Shown one piece after another: positions 1 to 5,185 of a stretch of DNA of 5,829 bases. The position numbers and the translations under genes are program-made. Source of the stretch: Acidobacteriaceae bacterium. GTDB lineage: Bacteria > Acidobacteriota > Terriglobia > Terriglobales > Acidobacteriaceae. The stretch spans positions 1 through 5,829 of the forward strand of contig JASHVU010000198.1 in assembly GCA_030044455.1 (NCBI GenBank). Direction: 5' to 3'. Numbering within the stretch: position 1 is the stretch's first letter; each line of letters begins with the position of its first letter. The notes under the pieces were generated by a model. It made no database searches. It worked only from the letters and a program-made list of their open reading frames with translations, and was not told the DNA's origin.

Positions 1-5
1 GGATT

Positions 6-9
6 GGAG
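6..9 (+). promoter_or_regulatory. Ribosome binding site deciding the regulator start
   Basis: GGAG lies 6 bases before ATG 16 but directly abuts ATG 10, which favours ATG 16 as the start. The sequence upstream is not in the window. Confidence 0.5.
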
Positions 10-15
10 ATGAAC

Positions 16-1176
16 ATGGATTCGAACAACGTCGAGCGGTCTGAAAATGGCTGCCTCTTTATAGGCGCCAGCCCTAAGATGCACCGGTTGAGCGCTCAAT
101 TGGCTTTGGTCGCAGAAGATGACCGGCCGGTTGTCATTTCGGGCGAACCGGGCTCCGGAAAGGAGATGATTGCACGTTTGCTCCACCAGTTGTCTGCCCG
201 TTGCGGGTTCGCGTTTGCAAAGGTGGATTGTGCAGCGCTGTCCGGAGAATTGCTGGAGCGAGAGATATTCGGGTGCGAGCCGCCCCAGGGTCAGGCGTAC
301 ACAAGAGCTGCGCTCGGCAAACTCGAATTGTGCGCAAACGGCACGCTTTTCCTGGATGAAATCGTGGAGATGCCGCAGCAATTGCAGTCGAGATTGGCTG
401 ACGCGATTAAGAGCGGGCGCTTCATTCGGCCAGGGGGTTCCGAGGTCATCGAGATTGATGTCCGCGTGGTAGCGGCGAGTTCGCTTTCAATCGATCGCGC
501 CGTTTCTGAGCATAGAATCGTTCCGGAACTCTCCCGACAATTCGGAGCACGCGAAATTCGAGTACCGCCACTGAGAGAACGGAAAGAAGAGCTGCTTTTG
601 CTGGCAGGGCATTTTATGCATCAGCTTTCGAGACAATTCGGCCTCGCGGCCAGAGAGTTTACTGTTGCAATGGAAGAAGCATGGCAGTCGTACCAATGGC
701 CTGGCAATATCCGCGAATTGAAACAGGAAGTAAAAAGGTACCTGATTGCGTGCGAGACAGCCGGTGCGGCGAAGAAGACGGTGCCGGATCATCGATTCGA
801 AGCAATCCAGTCTGTCCAGGCTGAACCGTCCAGCGCGAATTCGCCAGTTGCGCAGGCCCGTCAAAACATAACCGATATTGGGGGCTATAAATCGCTGCGA
901 TCCATGATTCGCAGCGTGCGAGAAGAAGCCGAACGGGTCGCCATTGCCTCGGCGCTTGAAAAAACCGGCTGGAATCGAAAGGCGGCGGCTCGATTGCTCA
1001 AGGTGAGCTATCGGTCAATCCTATACAAAATTGAACAGTACCAGATGAATATGCCCGATGGAGCCACGCCTTCGGCGTCGCGGCGGTTCTCACCAATAAA
1101 AGCTCAAGCTCGCGGCGGAGATAGCATAAGGATCATGGAAGAGTCTCTGCCGAGAGTAGTCCGCAGCACATCGTAG
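16..1176 (+). CDS. Sigma-54-activator-like AAA+ / Fis-type HTH transcriptional regulator with degenerate GAFTGA loop
   Basis: Probable DNA-binding ATPase of the bacterial enhancer-binding protein family, 386 residues from ATG 16. Visible in order (numbered from ATG 16): a short N-terminus, Walker A GEPGSGKE (43-50), Walker B LFLDEI (111-116), the PPLRER motif (184-189), sensor II WPGNIREL (228-235), a linker, a Fis-type helix-turn-helix (about 313-342, including WNRKAAARLLKVSYRS) and a roughly 45-residue Ser/Arg-containing tail. No receiver, GAF or PAS domain is visible. Aligned without gaps to NtrC-type proteins, the GAFTGA loop that contacts sigma-54 is PQGQAY (90-95), or QAYTRA (93-98) if gaps are allowed. 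The arginine-finger positions are Val169 and Gln175, and sensor I AATN reads AASS. It may bind ATP yet not remodel sigma-54 holoenzyme in the usual way. ATG 16 is chosen because GGAG (6-9) lies 6 bases upstream; ATG 10 and TTG 4 are alternatives. The frame is open to the left edge, so an N-terminal domain outside the window cannot be excluded. It is likely the regulator of the downstream genes, by position only. Confidence 0.9.
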   Translation: MDSNNVERSENGCLFIGASPKMHRLSAQLALVAEDDRPVVISGEPGSGKEMIARLLHQLSARCGFAFAKVDCAALSGELLEREIFGCEPPQGQAYTRAALGKLELCANGTLFLDEIVEMPQQLQSRLADAIKSGRFIRPGGSEVIEIDVRVVAASSLSIDRAVSEHRIVPELSRQFGAREIRVPPLRERKEELLLLAGHFMHQLSRQFGLAAREFTVAMEEAWQSYQWPGNIRELKQEVKRYLIACETAGAAKKTVPDHRFEAIQSVQAEPSSANSPVAQARQNITDIGGYKSLRSMIRSVREEAERVAIASALEKTGWNRKAAARLLKVSYRSILYKIEQYQMNMPDGATPSASRRFSPIKAQARGGDSIRIMEESLPRVVRSTS

Positions 1177-1350
1177 AACCGTTTAGGAAGGCCTATTGTA
1201 TTGTTGAACGCATGAGTTTTGGAAAAAACGGGATTCATGAAGCTTTACCAATAAAGTCCTTGCCCCTATCGAAGCAGAGTGAGTTGTGCACGATGGGCTT
1301 CTTCAATTTCACGACCTTAACAACATCTCAAAAGCGAAAGGAAGCATAGG
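1177..1350 (+). other. Intergenic gap between regulator and diiron oxidase gene
   Basis: A 174-base gap with no credible gene and no hairpin followed by a T-run. The length suggests that the oxidase gene has its own promoter, but none is convincing. TTTACC (1244-1249), 17 bases, TATCGA (1267-1272) matches sigma-70 consensus at only 4/6 and 3/6. A GG-N10-GC pair at 1230-1243 lacks most of the other -24/-12 bases. An 8-base palindrome TTCATGAA lies at 1234-1241 and could be an operator half-site or chance. Confidence 0.5.
1339..1342 (+). promoter_or_regulatory. Ribosome binding site of the diiron oxidase gene
   Basis: AGGA within AAAGGAAG, 8 bases before ATG 1351, supports that start codon. 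Confidence 0.6.
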
Positions 1351-2028
1351 ATGACCACACCAGCGGTTCTTCCCCATCAGCCGGAGTCAGCTCTCAGCGA
1401 CTCTTCGATTCAGGAAACCATTACCCAGATGATTGATGAAATGATCGGCAAGTTGCCTGACCCGCAAGAGTTAACCAGCGCGGAACGGCGCGGAATAATC
1501 GCCCGCTACAGTGCGGTACTCGAGGGCAATTTCATCTACTGGATGACGGCCACGCTCATCGCTACAAAGGCGGAAGGTGCGCGCCCGATACTCCTTGACA
1601 ACCTCTACGAGGAAACGCGGGATGCGCATCCCCACATGATGCGGAAGTTCGCCATGGCGGCAAACGCTTTTCCTAATGACAAGGACTCGCTCGCTGTGCA
1701 TGAGGACCTGACAAACATGCGCTTTTTCCTCGGCCGACTCTCGGGCGTACAGTCGCTTCTGACGATGGCCTTCTTTGAAGGGTTCATCCAGAAGTTTATG
1801 CCCTTTCTGGCGGGCCTCGCGGCGGCGGAAGGCTCCACGGAGATGGAATACACTGATGTTCACGGTGTTTGCGACATCGCGCACACTGCGGGACTCTTTC
1901 GCGCACTTGCGCTGGAGACATCGGCCAGCCCGCTCGATCCCGCGGCCGATATCTTCGAAGGTGTGAATCTCCTTCGCACGCTGATCGACCGCATCGTCTA
2001 CTACCGGCCGGAATTGGCCGCTGCGTAA
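1351..2028 (+). CDS. Haem-oxygenase-like diiron oxidase/oxygenase (HDO; iron-containing redox enzyme family)
   Basis: A 225-residue, mainly helical cytosolic protein. Members of the HDO fold (UndA, CADD, BesC and the SznF central domain are characterised examples) use a non-haem diiron centre and O2 to N-oxygenate, desaturate, cleave or fragment substrates. Visible ligands: NLYEETRDAHPH (84-95), giving Glu87 or Glu88 and His93 or His95; MAFFEG with Glu143; and VHGVCDIAH, giving His171, Asp175 and His178. The H-x3-D-x2-H spacing is the C-terminal HDO signature, and a Glu/His pair seven apart (88/95) is possible as in CADD-type enzymes. This metal set argues against a TenA thiaminase or a haem-binding oxygenase. 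Length fits a single-domain HDO. The gene precedes an acyl carrier protein and two adenylating enzymes, so the substrate may be a carrier-bound or free fatty, aryl or amino acid; this is inference. It could be transcribed apart from the downstream operon, because gaps of 174 and 200 bases flank it. Substrate and product are unknown. Confidence 0.85.
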   Translation: MTTPAVLPHQPESALSDSSIQETITQMIDEMIGKLPDPQELTSAERRGIIARYSAVLEGNFIYWMTATLIATKAEGARPILLDNLYEETRDAHPHMMRKFAMAANAFPNDKDSLAVHEDLTNMRFFLGRLSGVQSLLTMAFFEGFIQKFMPFLAGLAAAEGSTEMEYTDVHGVCDIAHTAGLFRALALETSASPLDPAADIFEGVNLLRTLIDRIVYYRPELAAA

Positions 2029-2056
2029 CGATTGCACAAACGACGTGAACGCGGAT

Positions 2057-2072
2057 TGGCAAAAGGGCAGCC
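2057..2072 (+). promoter_or_regulatory. Candidate sigma-54 (-24/-12) promoter
   Basis: TGGCA is followed at the required spacing by GC (GG at 2058-2059 and GC at 2070-2071, ten bases apart). It matches the TGGCAC...TTGC consensus at TGGCA and GC but has CA instead of TT before the GC. Transcription would begin near 2083, leaving a leader of about 145 bases before ATG 2229. The neighbouring regulator is of the sigma-54 activator family, but its sigma-54-contact loop is altered, so the link is uncertain. No upstream activator site was recognised. Confidence 0.3.
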
Positions 2073-2140
2073 GGGGAGTTAAAAGTAGCGCTGGCTATTT
2101 AGCAATCCTTCGCGAACATCGCAAACCGCGGTGGCGCCAG

Positions 2141-2153
2141 CCGAATGATTCGG
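2141..2153. repeat. Short palindrome CCGAATGATTCGG
   Basis: Six-base arms CCGAAT and ATTCGG flank a single G. As RNA it would form only about five pairs, so a protein-binding operator is as likely as a hairpin; chance is also possible. Confidence 0.35.
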
Positions 2154-2185
2154 TTGCCCGTAAAACTCAAGTTGAAAATCGCATC

Positions 2186-2206
2186 CGGACGGGAGTCGAA
2201 CGTCCG
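2186..2206 (+). repeat. Leader hairpin upstream of the carrier-protein gene
   Basis: CGGACG (2186-2191) and CGTCCG (2201-2206) form a perfect 6-bp GC-rich stem around a 9-base loop, 22 bases before the start codon and 9 bases before the ribosome binding site. The stem/loop carries the hexamer GGGAGT, which recurs at the real ribosome binding site 25 bases downstream. It is not followed by a U-run, so it is not an intrinsic terminator. Confidence 0.35.
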
Positions 2207-2215
2207 CATATATAT

Positions 2216-2220
2216 GGGAG
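2216..2220 (+). promoter_or_regulatory. Ribosome binding site of the carrier protein
   Basis: GGGAG lies 8 bases before ATG 2229. This places the true start there, not at the upstream in-frame ATGs at 2145 and 2214, which would add residues unlike any acyl carrier protein. Confidence 0.7.
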
Positions 2221-2228
2221 TGGGCCCA

Positions 2229-2471
2229 ATGAACGTACGCTCTGCGGTTGTTGACGAATTTATGAAAGTGGCGCGAGAGCATGTAAAGGAACTGCCTTCC
2301 CTTACAGACAGCACGCCGCTCCTTGAAACTGGCTTGGATTCTCTTTGCTTTGCAGTTATCGTCACTCGATTGGAAGATTCGCTCGGCATCGATCCGTTTC
2401 AGGCCGAAGATTCTCTTTTCCCGATAACATTTGGCGAGTTTGTGAGACTCTACGAGACATCTCAAAAATAG
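2229..2471 (+). CDS. Stand-alone acyl carrier protein
   Basis: An 80-residue protein of normal acyl-carrier-protein length and fold. The motif LLETGLDSLCF (31-41) contains Ser38, the expected attachment site for the 4'-phosphopantetheine arm added by a phosphopantetheinyl transferase. Helix II continues as AVIVTRLEDSLGI, and a helix III/IV region FGEFVRLYE ends the domain. Cys40 directly after DSL is mildly unusual. It holds an acyl intermediate as a thioester in the cytosol. It is probably not the housekeeping fatty-acid carrier, because it sits with a ligase, an acyltransferase and a reductase instead of with the fab genes. It is the first gene of a tightly coupled operon: the next gene begins two bases after its stop. 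ATG 2229 is chosen on the ribosome binding site and family length. Confidence 0.9.
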   Translation: MNVRSAVVDEFMKVAREHVKELPSLTDSTPLLETGLDSLCFAVIVTRLEDSLGIDPFQAEDSLFPITFGEFVRLYETSQK

Positions 2472-2473
2472 CT

Positions 2474-3058
2474 ATGGGCAAAGATAGAACAATACCGGGC
2501 GATTGGAAGGAGCCTGATGAGAATGGGCTGCGAGGAATCCTTAGCCGGATTCTTCAGATGATTGCCCGGATGTCGCCTGGCGCACAAACACTGCGCGTTA
2601 TGCTGCACCGCGCGCGCGGCGTAAAAATCGGCAAAGGGGTGTGGATAGGCTATGACGTTATCCTGGATACCGCACGCCCTGATCTCATCACGATTGAGGA
2701 CGGAGCTTCGATCAGCATGCGGGCAATGATCATTGCCCACTTCAAGGAGTTTCGAGGCGTCCGAATTGAGCGGGAAGCCTTTGTCGGACCCGGCGCAATC
2801 ATCCTTCCTAATGTCGTAATCGGCTACGGAGCGGTGATTACAGCGGGTAGCGTAGTATCGCAGTCGATCCCTCCGATGACAGTCGTTCAAGGGAATCCGG
2901 CTGTTCCAGTTGCCAGGTGCGGGATTGCGTTCCGCCAGGACATCTCAATGAAGACCTTTTCCAGGAATCTCCAGCCATTGGCTCCTCGAGTCTCGAACGC
3001 GCGGTCAGACTCAGAGGAGCAAAGCACGGACGCTGTGCCTAGCCGATTGGAAGTATGA
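2474..3058 (+). CDS. Left-handed beta-helix (hexapeptide-repeat) acyltransferase
   Basis: 194 residues. Hexapeptide repeats typical of the LbH acyltransferase superfamily (maltose/serine acetyltransferase and WcaF-like) run from about residue 50 to 148: VKIGKGVWIG, ITIEDGASIS, VRIEREAFVGPGAIILPNVVIG, then AVITAGSVVSQSIPPMTVVQGNPA. The last segment is the conserved closing turn that binds the acyl donor in this family. His89 (IIAHF) is the likely catalytic base. Such enzymes act as trimers and move an acetyl or longer acyl group from CoA or a carrier protein to a hydroxyl or amine. The N-terminal 45 residues are helical and basic, perhaps for membrane or partner contact. A polar tail of about 40 residues follows the beta-helix. 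The start at ATG 2474 lies two bases after the carrier-protein stop and lacks a clear ribosome binding site, so translation is probably coupled. The reading frame is open upstream within the carrier gene but does not look like family sequence there. The acyl donor could be the adjacent carrier protein; this is inference. Confidence 0.87.
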   Translation: MGKDRTIPGDWKEPDENGLRGILSRILQMIARMSPGAQTLRVMLHRARGVKIGKGVWIGYDVILDTARPDLITIEDGASISMRAMIIAHFKEFRGVRIEREAFVGPGAIILPNVVIGYGAVITAGSVVSQSIPPMTVVQGNPAVPVARCGIAFRQDISMKTFSRNLQPLAPRVSNARSDSEEQSTDAVPSRLEV

Positions 3059-4458
3059 AAACTCCATACCAGACTGTCACGAATCTCTCGACCGGCATTT
3101 GCGCATTCGGCGCCTGGCCCGATCGGTTCGTAGAAGACGCCGATCATCGTATTGCCTGCGCCGACTTTTTCGCCGGGTCCTCTCTGTACGGCCGTGGCGA
3201 TGAACTTGAGGGCCGATCCGTGCTTCTGGCGACGAAAGATCAGCTCACCACCGCGTCTGCGCTGATTGAGTTGGACGGTGTCGCGCGGCGGATCATTCTT
3301 TGGCCACCAGAATTGTCGCTGGAGTACCTTCCGTTCGTAGTCGATGCAGCCGAGGTGGACTGCATCGTCTCAGATCGAGCAATTGCGCCTTTCCATTCGC
3401 AGCACCCTGTGTACTATTGTGGCTGCAGCAGCAATCTCATTCCCGTGGCTCCGAAAGAGAGACCGAACCACGAAACGGAATGGATTCTGCTGACTTCTGG
3501 GACCACGGGACGGCCCAAGCTTGTGGTTCACTCGTATTCAAGCCTGACGGCCGCCATTCAACCGCGCACTGACAGCAACTTGAGCATCGTCTGGAGCACC
3601 TTTTACGATATTCGGCGATACGGGGGCCTCCAGATTCTGTTGCGTGCAGTTCGTACAAGTGCATCGCTCGTCCTTTCCAGCGCCGGAGAATCGGTCGCGG
3701 ATTTTCTGGCCCGCGCTGCTCGAGCAGGCGTGACCCACATGTCGGGAACGCCTTCGCACTGGAGGCGCGCCCTGATGAGCCCTTCGGCTCAACTTCTAAA
3801 GCCCAAATACGTTCGTCTATCGGGAGAGGCTGTCGATCAGGCGATCCTTAACAATCTCCGAGCCGCGTATCCAGGCGCCCGGATTGTCCATGCCTTTGCC
3901 TCCACTGAAGCTGGAGTTGCCTTCGAAGTGACCGACGGTGCGGCAGGTTTTCCTGCGTCTGCTCTCAATGAAAACCGGCAGGTCGAGATGAAGGTCGAGG
4001 AAGGAACCTTGCACATCCGTTCTGCGGGAAATGCACGGTGCTATCTCGGCGATCGGGCGCCGGCGTTAAAGGATCAGTCCGGCTTTGTGGACACGGGGGA
4101 CACGGTTGAGCTGCGCGACGGCAGGTATTTCTTCGCTGGCCGTCGCGACGGCGTCATCAATGTAGGTGGTTTGAAAGTGCATCCGGAAGAAGTTGAATCT
4201 GTGATCACCCGACATCCTGAGGTGCAGATGTGCCTCGTACGCGGGAAGAGGAGCCCAATCACCGGTGCATTGGTCATTGCAGATGTCGTCTTGAAGGGCG
4301 CTTCTATTTCAAGCGATCAGGATACAGGCGCGTTGGAGCGCGACATTCTGCGTCTTTGCCGTGAAGCTCTTCCGGCCCACAAGGTGCCTGCCGCAATCAA
4401 ACTTGTATCCGAGTTGCCTATCGCTGAGTCGGGCAAGGTGATGCGGCAATATGCATAA
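3055..4458 (+). CDS. AMP-forming acyl/aryl acid ligase (ANL superfamily), short form
   Basis: 467 residues, shorter than the usual 500-550 for acyl-CoA synthetases. It activates a carboxylic acid as acyl-AMP and then transfers it to CoA or a phosphopantetheine thiol. Visible core motifs: P-loop LLTSGTTGRPK (145-155), FASTEAG (281-287), DTGD (346-349), the hinge region GRRDGVINVGGLK (362-374) and the C-terminal catalytic Lys461 in ESGKVMR. All adenylation elements are present, so the enzyme should be active. The substrate pocket around FYDIRRYGGLQ (183-193) does not match a specificity I can read; there is no amino-acid-type Asp anchor that I recognise. The start overlaps the acyltransferase stop by four bases (ATGA). 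GGA lies only three bases upstream, so coupling matters more than the ribosome binding site. Next to a stand-alone carrier protein, loading of that carrier is the simplest role; formation of a CoA ester is the alternative. Confidence 0.9.
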   Translation: MKTPYQTVTNLSTGICAFGAWPDRFVEDADHRIACADFFAGSSLYGRGDELEGRSVLLATKDQLTTASALIELDGVARRIILWPPELSLEYLPFVVDAAEVDCIVSDRAIAPFHSQHPVYYCGCSSNLIPVAPKERPNHETEWILLTSGTTGRPKLVVHSYSSLTAAIQPRTDSNLSIVWSTFYDIRRYGGLQILLRAVRTSASLVLSSAGESVADFLARAARAGVTHMSGTPSHWRRALMSPSAQLLKPKYVRLSGEAVDQAILNNLRAAYPGARIVHAFASTEAGVAFEVTDGAAGFPASALNENRQVEMKVEEGTLHIRSAGNARCYLGDRAPALKDQSGFVDTGDTVELRDGRYFFAGRRDGVINVGGLKVHPEEVESVITRHPEVQMCLVRGKRSPITGALVIADVVLKGASISSDQDTGALERDILRLCREALPAHKVPAAIKLVSELPIAESGKVMRQYA

Positions 4459-5185
4459 TGTCGTGGTAACCGGCGCCAGTCGCGGCCTGGGATTGGGTAT
4501 CGCGCGAAAGCTGGTCTCCGCTGGATATCGGGTGATCGCAGTTGCGCGCAGCGAGAGCGGCGAGTTCTCGAAAGCACAGGCTGAAATTGAGCCCTCGTAT
4601 CCTGGCTCATTCGTCTTTCGTCCCCTCGATCTTGCTGAGATCGAGAAGATCCCAGAGTTCATTTCTCAAGTTCGTAAAGCTTACGGACCCATTTACGGTT
4701 TGGTAAATAACGCCGGCATCAGTCACGAGGGAACGCTGGCCATGATGCCGCTTTCGCAGATCGAGAAGCTTGTGCGGGTGAATATGCTGTCTCCGATCGT
4801 GCTCACGAAATATGCAGTTCGCGGAATGATGAGCGACGGAGGGGGACGGATCGTCAACATCTCGTCGATCATCGCCACTACCGGTTACAGTGGCCTGGCT
4901 GTCTATGGAGGCACGAAATCTGCGCTCACGGGATTTACGCGCTCGCTGGCCCGGGAAGTGGGACGCGCAGGCATCAATGTGAATTCTGTTGCTCCCGGCT
5001 TCGTTGATACGCAACTTACCCGTGGACTCGATGACGAGCAGCGAGATCGGATCATTCGACGCAGCGCACTTCGTCGCATGACAGAGGTGGATGACGTAGC
5101 GAATGCTGTTGAGTTCCTTTTGAGCGACAAGGCAAAGAACATTACCGGAACCGTGATCACTGTGGATGCGGGGAGCACGGCGTGA
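4451..5185 (+). CDS. FabG-like short-chain dehydrogenase/reductase
   Basis: 244 residues, the normal length for a classical SDR. A Rossmann nucleotide-binding motif TGASRGLGLG (7-16) begins almost at the N-terminus. LVNNAG (84-89) stabilises the fold, and the catalytic tetrad is Asn111, Ser139, Tyr152 and Lys156 (YGGTK). APGFVDT and the C-terminal ITVDAGSTA complete the pattern. Arg33 with Ser34 after the second beta strand is compatible with NADP(H). The close resemblance to 3-oxoacyl-ACP reductases suggests reduction of a ketone, or oxidation of an alcohol, on a carrier- or CoA-bound acyl chain; exact chemistry is not determinable. The start overlaps the ligase gene by eight bases. AAGG at 4435-4438 is 12 bases upstream, rather far, so coupled translation is likely. 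Confidence 0.92.
   Translation: MHNVVVTGASRGLGLGIARKLVSAGYRVIAVARSESGEFSKAQAEIEPSYPGSFVFRPLDLAEIEKIPEFISQVRKAYGPIYGLVNNAGISHEGTLAMMPLSQIEKLVRVNMLSPIVLTKYAVRGMMSDGGGRIVNISSIIATTGYSGLAVYGGTKSALTGFTRSLAREVGRAGINVNSVAPGFVDTQLTRGLDDEQRDRIIRRSALRRMTEVDDVANAVEFLLSDKAKNITGTVITVDAGSTA
5170..5175 (+). promoter_or_regulatory. Ribosome binding site deciding the GTG start of the second ligase
   Basis: GGGGAG lies 6 bases before GTG 5182, inside the end of the reductase gene. It supports the GTG start over GTG 5191 and the internal ATG at 5254. The family-conserved KPSRAWLRALE stretch also lies before that ATG. Confidence 0.65.

Larger units (their letters stand above)
2029..2228 (+). other. Leader/intergenic region upstream of the carrier-protein operon
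   Basis: A 200-base region between the oxidase and the carrier-protein gene with no supported gene. It contains a candidate -24/-12 element (2057-2072), a near-perfect short palindrome (2141-2153), a 6-bp-stem hairpin (2186-2206) and the carrier-protein ribosome binding site (2216-2220). No T-run terminator follows the oxidase stop codon, so read-through from the oxidase gene is also possible. Confidence 0.5.

Noticed and set aside
487..864. Minus-strand open frame opposite the regulator
   Set aside because: It is a shadow of the well-supported AAA+ gene; the sequence shows no domain and is rich in Arg/Cys as expected of antisense frames.
1197..1212. NifA-type upstream activator site (TGT-N10-GCA) before the oxidase gene
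   Set aside because: The right half needs ACA; it is GCA, and no acceptable -24/-12 element lies between it and the oxidase start. A single near-match of this short pattern is expected by chance.
1244..1272. Sigma-70 promoter TTTACC-N17-TATCGA
   Set aside because: Spacing is right, but the -10 box matches only three of six bases; too weak to annotate.
1351..2028. TenA thiaminase, PqqC or true haem oxygenase for the oxidase gene
   Set aside because: The Glu/His, Glu and H-x3-D-x2-H ligand set fits a diiron HDO, and no active-site features of TenA or PqqC were recognised.
2186..2206. tRNA T-arm lookalike on the minus strand (GTTCGACTCCC within an inverted repeat)
   Set aside because: The loop is 9 bases and not 7 when the stem is paired, and no acceptor, anticodon or D arm is found around it; no attachment-site duplication is seen either.
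2045..2254. Open frame of 69 codons from a GTG in the leader
   Set aside because: It has no good ribosome binding site and no recognisable protein features, runs into the carrier-protein gene in another frame and covers the candidate promoter and hairpins.
4309..4662. Minus-strand open frame spanning the ligase/reductase junction
   Set aside because: It lies opposite two genes with intact catalytic motifs and shows no recognisable protein pattern.
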